From the NCBI RefSeq assembly GCF_030540835.1, contig NZ_JAUOEK010000184.1:62001-126000 (forward strand): 64,000 nt of DNA. The letters run 5' to 3'. The notes beneath the pieces were generated by a model. The model worked only from the letters and a program-made list of their open reading frames with translations. It was not told where the DNA came from and searched no databases. The DNA comes from Flavivirga aquimarina. GTDB taxonomy: Bacteria > Bacteroidota > Bacteroidia > Flavobacteriales > Flavobacteriaceae. Shown piece after piece: positions 18,301 through 25,029 of the stretch. The first letter of the stretch is position 1. Every line of letters begins with the position of its first letter. The translations under genes were made by a program, and so were the position numbers.

Positions 18301-19258
18301 TATTAGTCTCATCGACTTCATGAAACTTATACTCTTCAAACGTATCAATAATTAAATTAACTGCGCCACTGGGTTCTGTAAATGGCTGAATTCGTTTACC
18401 TAAACCAGCACTCACATTTATATAATAATATGTTATATCTGTATAACAGTTTATATTCGTTATACTCTCTTCGTTATACTCTTTTGGACCTTGAGCATAA
18501 AACAGAATATGGTCTTCATCGTTAAAAACACCATCTTCTTCTCCCACAAATTTTATGGCATTCTCCGGAACATCGAAAGGATATGCTACATCATTAGAAT
18601 ATGGAATCATACGCCCCCCATGTCCATATAATTTTATATTTCTGGGATCAACGCTATTTACATTCACTCCTAATCGCTGTAAAAAGCTTTTAGATAATCT
18701 AAAAACACCTGTTGTATCGACATAAAATCGGTACCATTCTCCCGAACTCAATACCGAATTACTAATAATTTTAGATGTTTGAAAACCTTTATTTAATAAA
18801 GAGCTTCTAGTAGTGATTGCTCCGTTTTTATAATTTAGCTGAAATGAAATAATCTTTTTATAATTACCATTTGCATCCTTAATAATAGGTGAAAGCCTTA
18901 AAAAAGCATAATGCTTACCTCTTGCATTAGAGTTTTTTAAGCTAAATATTGGTTTATCCGGAATCTTATTTAAATCTAAATCTTTTAAATTGGTTTTAGA
19001 AATAGAAGTATATACTATATTATTTATAGTTGCAGAAGATTCATTTACTAATTCATTTGTCTCCCATTGGTCTGTAAACAATAAACCTTCTTCAAAACCG
19101 TAATTAAAATTTTCATTATTAAAAGCAGGTATTTCAATGGAATAATTTCCTCCAGAAATTGTTTTAGAATTTTCCCAAGTAATCGCATACTTTTTTTGCT
19201 GACCAAATGCAGCTACAGTACAAATAATGAACAATAAAAATATAATTTTCTCTTTCAT
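15368..19258 (-). CDS. porU: Type IX secretion system C-terminal signal peptidase (sortase) PorU
   Basis: Gingipain-like cysteine peptidase that removes T9SS C-terminal signals and attaches cargo at the outer membrane. The signal peptide is FLLFIICTVAAFGQ. A long beta-rich N-terminal region precedes a peptidase C25 domain: VCLFGDGSFDYKDR, the catalytic His in VVNYFGHGGEEGLAQ and the catalytic Cys in VTVTCEYTKFDNPFRE. The C-terminal part carries Ig-like strands and ends in FlgD/CTD-like VLNYPNPFVNYTEFWF...GVYIYKLTVRS. At 1296 residues it is full length. It is divergent from gldJ across a 264-bp gap. Confidence 0.96.
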   Translation of the reverse strand: MKEKIIFLLFIICTVAAFGQQKKYAITWENSKTISGGNYSIEIPAFNNENFNYGFEEGLLFTDQWETNELVNESSATINNIVYTSISKTNLKDLDLNKIPDKPIFSLKNSNARGKHYAFLRLSPIIKDANGNYKKIISFQLNYKNGAITTRSSLLNKGFQTSKIISNSVLSSGEWYRFYVDTTGVFRLSKSFLQRLGVNVNSVDPRNIKLYGHGGRMIPYSNDVAYPFDVPENAIKFVGEEDGVFNDEDHILFYAQGPKEYNEESITNINCYTDITYYYINVSAGLGKRIQPFTEPSGAVNLIIDTFEEYKFHEVDETNIASLGRRWFGDEFDIDNNKTFEFDFPDLVTSEPINLRVYTAAASTTSSTIGVTVNGTPVSTLNMGGTTSPNLASHDSVNTNVNVSSEKVEVGLNFDNQGNPSTKAYLDYISIEATRSLNFTGEQFQFKNSVVASTSGIGQYNMTNTSQVSEIWEVTDIYNVSNYINTEAASSLSFTSTLGSLKTFVAVTPSDYFEPKIDSETTINNQNIKGTVFQNSQGEFQDVDYIIVTPNNMISEAERLAEINRTQYDLNVKVFGLDEIYNEFSSGNQDIGAIRNLIKYVYDNASTPENRIKYVCLFGDGSFDYKDRIANNTNIVPSWHSYDSFNLTSSFISDDFYGMMDTDEGTMSTSDRLDIAVGRILADTPLRAKEMVDKVASYYAKEAFGSWRNNFVVISDDVDLSWEGLLQETTDNIGNLVAQEKPFINVVKIHSDAFQQETSAGGDRYPEVTNEIVNAVDNGALVVNYFGHGGEEGLAQERILLKTDVEGFRNFCKLNCFVTVTCEYTKFDNPFRETAGEFTYWNKEAGAIGLITTTRQISVNFGITFNNNLGQYLFSYSNNDTYEDYEYPSMAEALRLAKNDPAVSGNPQKYLVFFIGDPAMKLAFPEPNIRLTEINDVPITQATDTLKALSYVKLAGEVVDVSGNLITNYNGTLSTTIYDKFIDRQTLANDGTQLNGQTIRLDFETLGEIIFRGQASVKDGKFEFDFVVPKDIGIPVGFGKVSFYSKNEALSQDQAGASINTVKIGGLNENAEEDNIGPVITLYMNDENFVSGGITNESPTLLAKMEDANGINTASGIGHDIVAIIDGDETNPVVLNDYYQTEVDDYKKGVVSFPFRDLEPGLHTLTLKAWDVYNNSSISEIQFIVFDEDQELVINNVLNYPNPFVNYTEFWFNHNSSEPLDVSIQIFTVSGKLIRTINGVTSGGIKTTSSLSRDIVWDGRDDFGDKIGKGVYIYKLTVRSNLLNKKVEKIEKLVIL

Positions 19259-19522
19259 TGTTTAAACAACGTAGTTAAAGTCTTGTTATTATTAAAAAAA
19301 ATAGCAATTTTAAAAACTGCATCAAAAATACAATAATAAATTAGTAAAACATACGTTAATACAACACAAAACAATGATAAAAAACGTCAAAATCATCGTT
19401 GTAATGTCAAAAAAATAGGGTGAAATACACTTTTTTTTGATTAAAATGTGTAAAATTGCTTGTGAACTTAGGTTTAATTCTTATATTGCAGCACCAAAAA
19501 TAATATTAGCTTACTTAAAAGT

Positions 19523-21223
19523 ATGGATATGAAAAAAGTAGTAGCATTCAAGGTTTTATTAGTTTTAGCTCTAACAATGGCTTCAACTAGTTGTAAAAAA
19601 TCTTCGAGTTCAAAAAACAGTTCTAGAGCTACAGGGTGGCAGATTAATTCTAGAGAAGGAGGTTTCCAATACAATACAGACTATAAAGAACAGGAAACAT
19701 CTCCTGGATTGGTATTTATTGAAGGTGGAACTTTTACCAAAGGACGTGTTCAAGATGATGTGATGCATGATTGGAATAATAGTCCAACTCAGCAACACGT
19801 ACAATCTTTTTATATGGATGAAACTGAGGTTACTAATGCCATGTATATGGAGTACCTCGATTGGATTAAAAGAGTTTATCCCCCATCTGAAGAAAATTTT
19901 AGAGCCATTTACGATGGTGCTTTGCCAGATACCTTAGTTTGGAGAAACCGTTTAGGTTTTAACGAGGTTATGACGGAAAACTATTTACGTCATCCAGGTT
20001 ATGGAGAATACCCTGTTGTTGGTGTAAACTGGATTCAAGCGGTTGAGTTTGCCAATTGGAGATCAGATCGTGTTAATGAGTACAACTTAGAAAGAGCTGG
20101 TTACTTAAAACGTGATGCTAAAATTTTAGATGTTAATGCAGAATCGACATTTAGTACAGACACTTATATTAATGCTCCTACCCTAACATATGGTGGTAAT
20201 GAAGAAGTTATTAATGGTGATGGTCGTAACAGAAGAAATGTTAGAGTCGATGCAGATGGTAACGAATCTAACATTTATGCTACTCGTGAAACTGGAATAA
20301 TTTCACCTAAATACAGGCTACCAACTGAAACCGAGTGGGAATATGCTGCTTTAGGATTAAGCGAAATTAGAGATTATAACTTATATCGTGGACGTAAAAA
20401 ATATCCTTGGGATGGCCAATATACGCGTTCTGGAAAACGTAAAATACGTGGTGACCAATTAGCTAACTTCAAACAAGGAAAAGGTGATTATGGTGGTATA
20501 GCAGGTTGGTCTGATGATGGAGCTGATATTACAAATGCTGTTAAATCTTACGATCCTAATGATTTCGGATTATATGATATGGCTGGTAATGTTGCCGAAT
20601 GGGTTGCTGATGTTTACAGACCTATTATAGATGATGACTTTAACGACTTTAACTATTACCGTGGTAATGTTTATACTAAAAACGCTTTAAACGAAGATGG
20701 TACTGTAAAAGTAGTTACTGCTGATGATATTGTATATGATACTTTACCAAACGGAAAAGTAATAGCCAGAAATTTACCTGGAGAAATAGCTCAAGTACCT
20801 ATTGATGAAAACGAAACATATTTACGTACTAACTTTGACAAAAGTGATGAAATAAACTTTAGAGATGGTGACAGACGTTCTTCTCGTTATTTCGAAAACT
20901 TTAATGTTGATGATGAAGAAGTTGGTGAAGAGAAGAAAAATTCTTATACCAGTAAAATGTACAATTCCCCAAAACATAAAGTTACTAGAGATTCTTTAGG
21001 GAACATCATAAGAGAATATGATAGAGGTAATAATAGAACATCTTTAATTAACGATGAAGTTAGAGTTTACAAAGGTGGTTCTTGGAAAGACAGAGAGTAC
21101 TGGTTAGATCCAGCTCAAAGACGTTACTTCCCACAAGATATGGCAACGGATTATATCGGATTTAGATGTGCGATGTCTCGTGTAGGTTCTAAATCTAAAA
21201 CGAAAACCAAAACGAAAAATTAA
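19523..21223 (+). CDS. gldJ: Gliding motility lipoprotein GldJ
   Basis: Lipoprotein required for gliding and for stability of T9SS components such as GldK in Flavobacterium. The N-terminus is a lipoprotein signal (VLALTMASTSCKKS). The body is a formylglycine-generating-enzyme-like (FGE-sulfatase) fold: PGLVFIEGGTFTKG, DETEVTNAMYMEY, YPVVGVNWIQAVEFANW, RLPTETEWEYAA, DMAGNVAEWVADV and YIGFRCAMSRV. The catalytic Cys chemistry of true FGEs is not evident, as expected for GldJ. The start could be this ATG or the one two codons on. murF follows on the same strand. Confidence 0.96.
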   Translation: MDMKKVVAFKVLLVLALTMASTSCKKSSSSKNSSRATGWQINSREGGFQYNTDYKEQETSPGLVFIEGGTFTKGRVQDDVMHDWNNSPTQQHVQSFYMDETEVTNAMYMEYLDWIKRVYPPSEENFRAIYDGALPDTLVWRNRLGFNEVMTENYLRHPGYGEYPVVGVNWIQAVEFANWRSDRVNEYNLERAGYLKRDAKILDVNAESTFSTDTYINAPTLTYGGNEEVINGDGRNRRNVRVDADGNESNIYATRETGIISPKYRLPTETEWEYAALGLSEIRDYNLYRGRKKYPWDGQYTRSGKRKIRGDQLANFKQGKGDYGGIAGWSDDGADITNAVKSYDPNDFGLYDMAGNVAEWVADVYRPIIDDDFNDFNYYRGNVYTKNALNEDGTVKVVTADDIVYDTLPNGKVIARNLPGEIAQVPIDENETYLRTNFDKSDEINFRDGDRRSSRYFENFNVDDEEVGEEKKNSYTSKMYNSPKHKVTRDSLGNIIREYDRGNNRTSLINDEVRVYKGGSWKDREYWLDPAQRRYFPQDMATDYIGFRCAMSRVGSKSKTKTKTKN

Positions 21224-21246
21224 TTTCGGTATTAAATAATATTATT

Positions 21247-21277
21247 AAAAGTCCTAACAAATGTTAGGACTTTTTTT
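21247..21277 (+). terminator. Terminator after gldJ
   Basis: AAAGTCCTAACA and TGTTAGGACTTT form a near-perfect stem with a short loop, followed by a T tract, 23 bp past the gldJ stop. It separates gldJ from murF. Confidence 0.85.
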
Positions 21278-21326
21278 ATACATTTAACCAGCTTTATATT
21301 TTCTAAACTTAAAAGATGTCTACCCA

Positions 21327-22610
21327 TTGAAAATAGAACAATTACACAAGCTTTTTATACAATGTAACTCGGTATGTACCGATACAAGAAAGATTAAAAA
21401 AAACGACCTTTTCTTTGCGCTTAAAGGTGAAAATTTTAACGGGAATACTTATGCAGAACAAGCTTTAAAAAAGGGTGCTAAATACGCCGTAGTAGACGAA
21501 GCTTCATTTAATACATCTTCTAAAACCATTTTGGTTGAAAATGTGCTCGAAACATTGCAAAACTTAGCATCCTACCATAGAACTTATTTAAATGTTCCTA
21601 TTATAGCTCTTACAGGCAGTAATGGTAAAACTACGACCAAAGAACTAATCAATGCTACATTATCTCAAAAATATAAAACAGTAGCAACCATTGGCAATTT
21701 AAATAACCATATTGGTGTACCCTTAACATTGCTTTCTATGTCGAAGGATACCGAAATTGGTATTGTAGAAATGGGAGCCAATCATTTAAAAGAAATTGAA
21801 TTCTTATGCCATATAGCCAAACCCGATTATGGCTATATAACCAATTTTGGAAAAGCACATTTAGAAGGCTTCGGGGGTATTGAAGGGGTTATTAAAGGAA
21901 AAAGTGAAATGTTCGACTTCCTAATTAATAACGATAAAACCATTTTTGTTAATGGAAATGACAGCATTCAAATTGAAAAAACAAAGCATGCAAATCGGTT
22001 TGTTTTTGGTGAAAACCACCTAGGTTTAGATATAATTATTAATTTCATTGAAGCGGAACCTTTTGTTAAATCTGAGTATAATAAATTAGAAATAGAAAGC
22101 CAACTTATTGGTGATTATAACTTTAACAATATTGCCGCAGCTATAGCTATTGGTCATTATTTTAAAGTTGAAGATCGTGATATAAAAACTGCTATTGAAA
22201 ACTACACACCTACAAACAACCGTTCGCAAATTATTCAAAGAAGCAGTAATACTATTATTTTAGACGCTTATAATGCAAATCCAACAAGTATGCGTGCTGC
22301 ATTATTAAATTTCGAAAAACAACCAAATACTAAAAAAATAGCGTTTCTTGGAGATATGTTCGAACTTGGAAAAGACGCTGAAAAAGAACATCAAAATATA
22401 ACAGATTTAGCAACATCGTTAAATATAGAAGATGTTGTTTTAATTGGCGAAAACTTTTTCAAAACAGAAACTGCATTAAGTAGCACAAAGCGATTTAAAT
22501 ATTTTGACGATCTAAAAGATTGGCTTAATGGTTGTAATTTAGAAAATACGTCAGTACTTATTAAAGCCTCTAGAGGTATGGCCTTGGAAAGAATTTTGGA
22601 GTTTATTTAA
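21327..22610 (+). CDS. murF: UDP-N-acetylmuramoyl-tripeptide--D-alanyl-D-alanine ligase
   Basis: Cytoplasmic Mur ligase that adds D-Ala-D-Ala to UDP-MurNAc-tripeptide, the last soluble peptidoglycan precursor step. It has the N-terminal substrate domain (VCTDTRKIKKNDLFFALKG), the ATP-binding loop GSNGKTTTKE, the central EMGANH motif and the C-terminal LDAYNANPTSMRAAL motif with the conserved Asn. The start is a TTG, chosen because MKIEQLHKLF matches the normal family N-terminus and no in-frame ATG lies nearby. At 427 residues it is of normal length. It is adjacent to gldJ, as in other Flavobacteriia. Confidence 0.96.
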   Translation: MKIEQLHKLFIQCNSVCTDTRKIKKNDLFFALKGENFNGNTYAEQALKKGAKYAVVDEASFNTSSKTILVENVLETLQNLASYHRTYLNVPIIALTGSNGKTTTKELINATLSQKYKTVATIGNLNNHIGVPLTLLSMSKDTEIGIVEMGANHLKEIEFLCHIAKPDYGYITNFGKAHLEGFGGIEGVIKGKSEMFDFLINNDKTIFVNGNDSIQIEKTKHANRFVFGENHLGLDIIINFIEAEPFVKSEYNKLEIESQLIGDYNFNNIAAAIAIGHYFKVEDRDIKTAIENYTPTNNRSQIIQRSSNTIILDAYNANPTSMRAALLNFEKQPNTKKIAFLGDMFELGKDAEKEHQNITDLATSLNIEDVVLIGENFFKTETALSSTKRFKYFDDLKDWLNGCNLENTSVLIKASRGMALERILEFI

Positions 22611-22677
22611 TAATTTTTGGCTTAACTTTTCGTTGACTTGCTGTAACAAAATCAGCATTTCTAGAAGTCGGTAGTTA

Positions 22678-22989
22678 TCAAATCTTACCTTTCAAATCGG
22701 CAAACAATCTTTCCATTTTATCGACAATCTGCTTTTTAGTCAATGTTGATTTGTAAGGCTCATCACCTTCTTTCAAACTATTATCACTTATGTAGTCATC
22801 TCTTAATAACCAATTAAGATCTGCTTCTGGAAATTCTTCAATTATCTTATATAAGAAATCCATTGATATTTTCCTACCATTTACATATTGTGACAATTGA
22901 GTATAATTCATACCAAATTTATTAGCCAAATCACCTAATTTGCTATACTTAGTCTTTATTAAACGCTTTAACTTATCCTTAAATTCCAT
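22678..22989 (-). CDS. Small XRE-family helix-turn-helix regulator
   Basis: A 103-residue protein with an N-terminal HTH_XRE-like domain (about 5-65). The helices KLGDLANKFGMNYTQLSQYVNGRKIS are followed by FPEADLNWLLRDD, the phage-repressor-like end of the domain. The C-terminal 35 residues are charged and helical and may dimerise. It is transcribed away from the small gene at 23102, across a 112-bp shared gap, an arrangement typical of an autoregulated repressor controlling its divergent neighbour. The target is not known. Confidence 0.75.
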   Translation of the reverse strand: MEFKDKLKRLIKTKYSKLGDLANKFGMNYTQLSQYVNGRKISMDFLYKIIEEFPEADLNWLLRDDYISDNSLKEGDEPYKSTLTKKQIVDKMERLFADLKGKI

Positions 22990-23052
22990 ATTTAGAATAA
23001 CTATAAATTATACTTATGGGTAAAATATTTTTCATTTGTTTAATTATTTGTA

Positions 23053-23060
23053 TATTTTTG
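23053..23060 (+). promoter_or_regulatory. Putative -7 promoter element for the small gene at 23102
   Basis: TATTTTTG matches TAnnTTTG, 42 bp upstream of the ATG. A TTTG lies upstream at 23035, but at shorter spacing than the usual -33/-7 distance. Confidence 0.4.
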
Positions 23061-23101
23061 TATGTAAATTCATTCAAAATAATTACAAACATAAACAAGT
23101 T

Positions 23102-23383
23102 ATGACAAATTTAAACAAATTATACACATTATATGGTATACGCGCACCTAAAGAGCAAGAAACACTCAAAGATTTACTAAAAAACCATCTGCCTAAAGAG
23201 TATACCAATAAAGTCATAGACGAGTTAAAAGCCAATAATATTGTAGTTGATTCACAAACCGTTAGAAATACAAAAGCTGGCATTTCTAAAAACATATTAA
23301 TCTTTAATGCTATTATAGAGATAGCCAAAGAATACAAAAAAATGTCTAATCGTCTAAAAGACAATCTAAAGAACAATAAATAG
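23102..23383 (+). CDS. Small helical protein of unknown function, possibly DNA-binding
   Basis: I do not recognise a named family. I use the ATG at 23102 (MTNLNKLYTLYG) and not an upstream in-frame start, because the latter would overlap the likely promoter. The 93-residue product is helical and basic. Its second half (DSQTVRNTKAGISKNILIFNAIIEIAKE) resembles the recognition-helix-plus-helix end of small Bacteroidota HTH proteins. With the divergent XRE gene it may form a regulatory pair. That is inference from weak similarity. Confidence 0.55.
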   Translation: MTNLNKLYTLYGIRAPKEQETLKDLLKNHLPKEYTNKVIDELKANNIVVDSQTVRNTKAGISKNILIFNAIIEIAKEYKKMSNRLKDNLKNNK

Positions 23384-23495
23384 ATTAAAAAAACTTACCA
23401 AGCGGTATTGGTGATTGATTATGTTATTTACTTATTCGTACAATATTTTAAAATTATACTTACTTGAATAAAATTCTGAAACCTTACTTATTAAA

Positions 23496-23714
23496 ATGGC
23501 TATAAAGAAAAAGTATCATAAAAGAATTGAAGAAGGTTTTAAAGACATTTTTAAAACTGAAACTCAAAAAGGAAGCTTTGACGGTTTAACAACTTTTGTT
23601 GAAGAACCTCTGGTTAAACATCAAATTATACAGTTAGCAAAACTTTGTGAAGAAATACCAGTTAGTGTAACACTTAAAAACACATCCAATGGTGTATTTA
23701 TTGAATTTTGGTAA
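23496..23714 (+). CDS. Hypothetical small protein (72 aa)
   Basis: No family is recognised. The protein starts with a basic helix (MAIKKKYHKRIEEGFKDIF), then a segment with GSFDGLTTFVEEPLVKHQI, and ends in strands (VSVTLKNTSNGVFIEFW). It is soluble, with no signal or membrane segment. It sits 112 bp after the small gene at 23102 on the same strand. It could be a real small gene of the same accessory patch. Confidence 0.5.
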   Translation: MAIKKKYHKRIEEGFKDIFKTETQKGSFDGLTTFVEEPLVKHQIIQLAKLCEEIPVSVTLKNTSNGVFIEFW

Positions 23715-23786
23715 ATTATAAGACTTCATTTGATTGTGAGCAATCAAAATAGACTATTAATTTTATTTGGGGGAAATAGTCGAAAT

Positions 23787-23811
23787 AGGTCTTCTTAACG
23801 GAAGACTTATT
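23787..23811 (+). terminator. Hairpin downstream of the 72-aa gene
   Basis: AGGTCTTC pairs with GAAGACTT around a 6-base loop, followed by an AT-rich stretch. It is a weak to moderate terminator for the small plus-strand genes. Confidence 0.45.
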
Positions 23812-23957
23812 ATTTTGCAATAACCTTTTATCTAAAAAGGTAAATCATTATAAAAAACTTATTTTAATTTATATATATTCACAAATTATTAGCCCTAATA
23901 TTAAAATTATAATTGGTACAGTTAACTGCACCAATTGTTTCAAAAAATCTAACCACC

Positions 23958-24470
23958 ATGAAGAAATCCCTACTTATTCTTTTACTACTACCTCTTTTAA
24001 GTTTTTGTCAAAAAACACAAAACCCTTTCACCTTTCAAGGTTTAAATTGGGGTGATACAGAAACTGAAGTAAAATTGGCTATACCTGACTTACATGAGAC
24101 TGAAACGGGGCTTTCTAAAACAACCACTATTAATCATTTAAGTGCCTCATTACTTTTTGAAATGAATAATAATTTATTAGAACGTATATCTTATATGTTT
24201 TCTAAACAACACAGTAATGAAAATAGTTATATAGAAGATTTAAAAAAAATAAAGAATTTGCTTATCAAAAAATACGGAACTCCTAATATTGATACTCAAA
24301 AATGGAATAACGATCTTTTAAAAAATGACGAAAGCCGTTACGGTTTAGCAGTTTCTTCTGGGCATTTAGAATATGTAATCGCTTGGACACTTCACGATAC
24401 TAATATACTTTTAAATCTAGCAAGCCACAATAACAAAGTAATTCATAGGCTTGTGTATAAATCTATTTAA
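23958..24470 (+). CDS. Hypothetical exported protein
   Basis: I place the start at ATG 23958 because it opens a clean signal sequence (MKKSLLILLLLPLLSFCQK), whose Cys could be a lipobox although CQK is not canonical. The mature part of about 150 residues contains FQGLNWGDTETEVKLAIPDL, a pattern seen in small Bacteroidota proteins of unknown function, then a helix-rich middle (SYIEDLKKIKNLLIKKYGTP). It is probably periplasmic or outer-membrane associated. A good terminator follows at 24493. No function is assignable. Confidence 0.65.
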   Translation: MKKSLLILLLLPLLSFCQKTQNPFTFQGLNWGDTETEVKLAIPDLHETETGLSKTTTINHLSASLLFEMNNNLLERISYMFSKQHSNENSYIEDLKKIKNLLIKKYGTPNIDTQKWNNDLLKNDESRYGLAVSSGHLEYVIAWTLHDTNILLNLASHNNKVIHRLVYKSI

Positions 24471-24492
24471 AACACAGATTAAATTTAATAGG

Positions 24493-24521
24493 AAAACCTC
24501 CGTTAGTACGGAGTTTTTTTT
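24493..24521 (+). terminator. Terminator after the exported protein gene
   Basis: CTCCGT-TAGT-ACGGAG stem with flanking A and T tracts, ending in eight T residues. Confidence 0.75.
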
Positions 24522-24610
24522 GGATCTGTCACCATCTGTTTAGTAGTCAACATGAGGTTTCATTTTTGATTCTGTCTTCCGCCAAAAACTATTATTTGTT
24601 GTACCTAAAT

Positions 24611-24645
24611 AAAAAAAGCCTTATCAAAAAATTTGATAAGGCTTT
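24611..24645 (-). terminator. Terminator of the tRNA pair
   Basis: AAAGCCTTATCAAA and TTTGATAAGGCTTT form a 14-bp stem directly downstream of tRNA-Leu in the minus direction, followed by T residues on minus. Confidence 0.8.
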
Positions 24646-24646
24646 G

Positions 24647-24730
24647 TACTGAAGGCGGGACTTGAACCCGCACGGCCCAAGGGCCATTGGATTTTAAGTC
24701 CAACGTGTCTACCAATTCCACCACTTCAGC
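24647..24730 (-). tRNA. tRNA-Leu (anticodon UAA)
   Basis: 84-nt class II tRNA. The acceptor 5' GCTGAAG pairs with 3' CTTCAGT followed by discriminator A. The anticodon TAA sits in the loop GACTTAAAATC. A long variable arm (TGGCCCTTGGGCCG region) and the T arm GGGTTCAAGTCCC are present. CCA is not encoded. Confidence 0.95.
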
Positions 24731-24733
24731 ATA

Positions 24734-24778
24734 ACTGAGTGTCTACCTCCCGATAGCTATCGGGACTACCACTTCAGC
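24734..24778 (-). repeat. Partial copy of the tRNA-Leu 5' end interrupted by a palindrome
   Basis: On minus, GCTGAAGTGGT and GGTAGACAC of tRNA-Leu recur just upstream of the real gene. The six bases between them in the tRNA are replaced by a longer insert containing CCCGATAGCTATCGGG. It cannot fold as a tRNA. Confidence 0.7.
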
Positions 24779-24841
24779 TTACTTTGGTTTGCTTCGATTA
24801 CTCTCAGCAACCAAAATTGGTATATTTTAAGAAAGCTTCAG

Positions 24842-24913
24842 AGCGAAAGACGGGATTTGAACCCGCGACCCTCACCTTGGCAAGGTGATGCTCTACCCCT
24901 GAGCTACTTTCGC
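24842..24913 (-). tRNA. tRNA-Gly (anticodon GCC)
   Basis: 72-nt tRNA. The acceptor GCGAAAG pairs with CTTTCGC, then discriminator T. The D arm is AGCTCAGGGGTAGAGC, the anticodon arm TCACCTTGCCAAGGTGA with GCC, and the T arm GCGGGTTCAAATCCCGT. CCA is not encoded. It lies upstream of tRNA-Leu, probably in one transcript. Confidence 0.95.
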
Positions 24914-25029
24914 AGTCTTTTAATGAACTTACCTGCTTATCGCTGGTGTGCAATATTGCTATTGCGGATGCAAATTTAAAATTTTTCTACTAAAACCAAA
25001 GCCTTTTATCGAAATAAATAAAATTTATT

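Noticed and set aside
14030-19258. porU and porV as part of a polysaccharide or phage locus
   Set aside because: The family motifs and the gldJ neighbourhood fit the T9SS core; nothing phage-like is nearby.
24734-24778. A second tRNA-Leu gene
   Set aside because: Only the 5' end is present and the middle is replaced by a palindrome; there is no anticodon arm or T arm.
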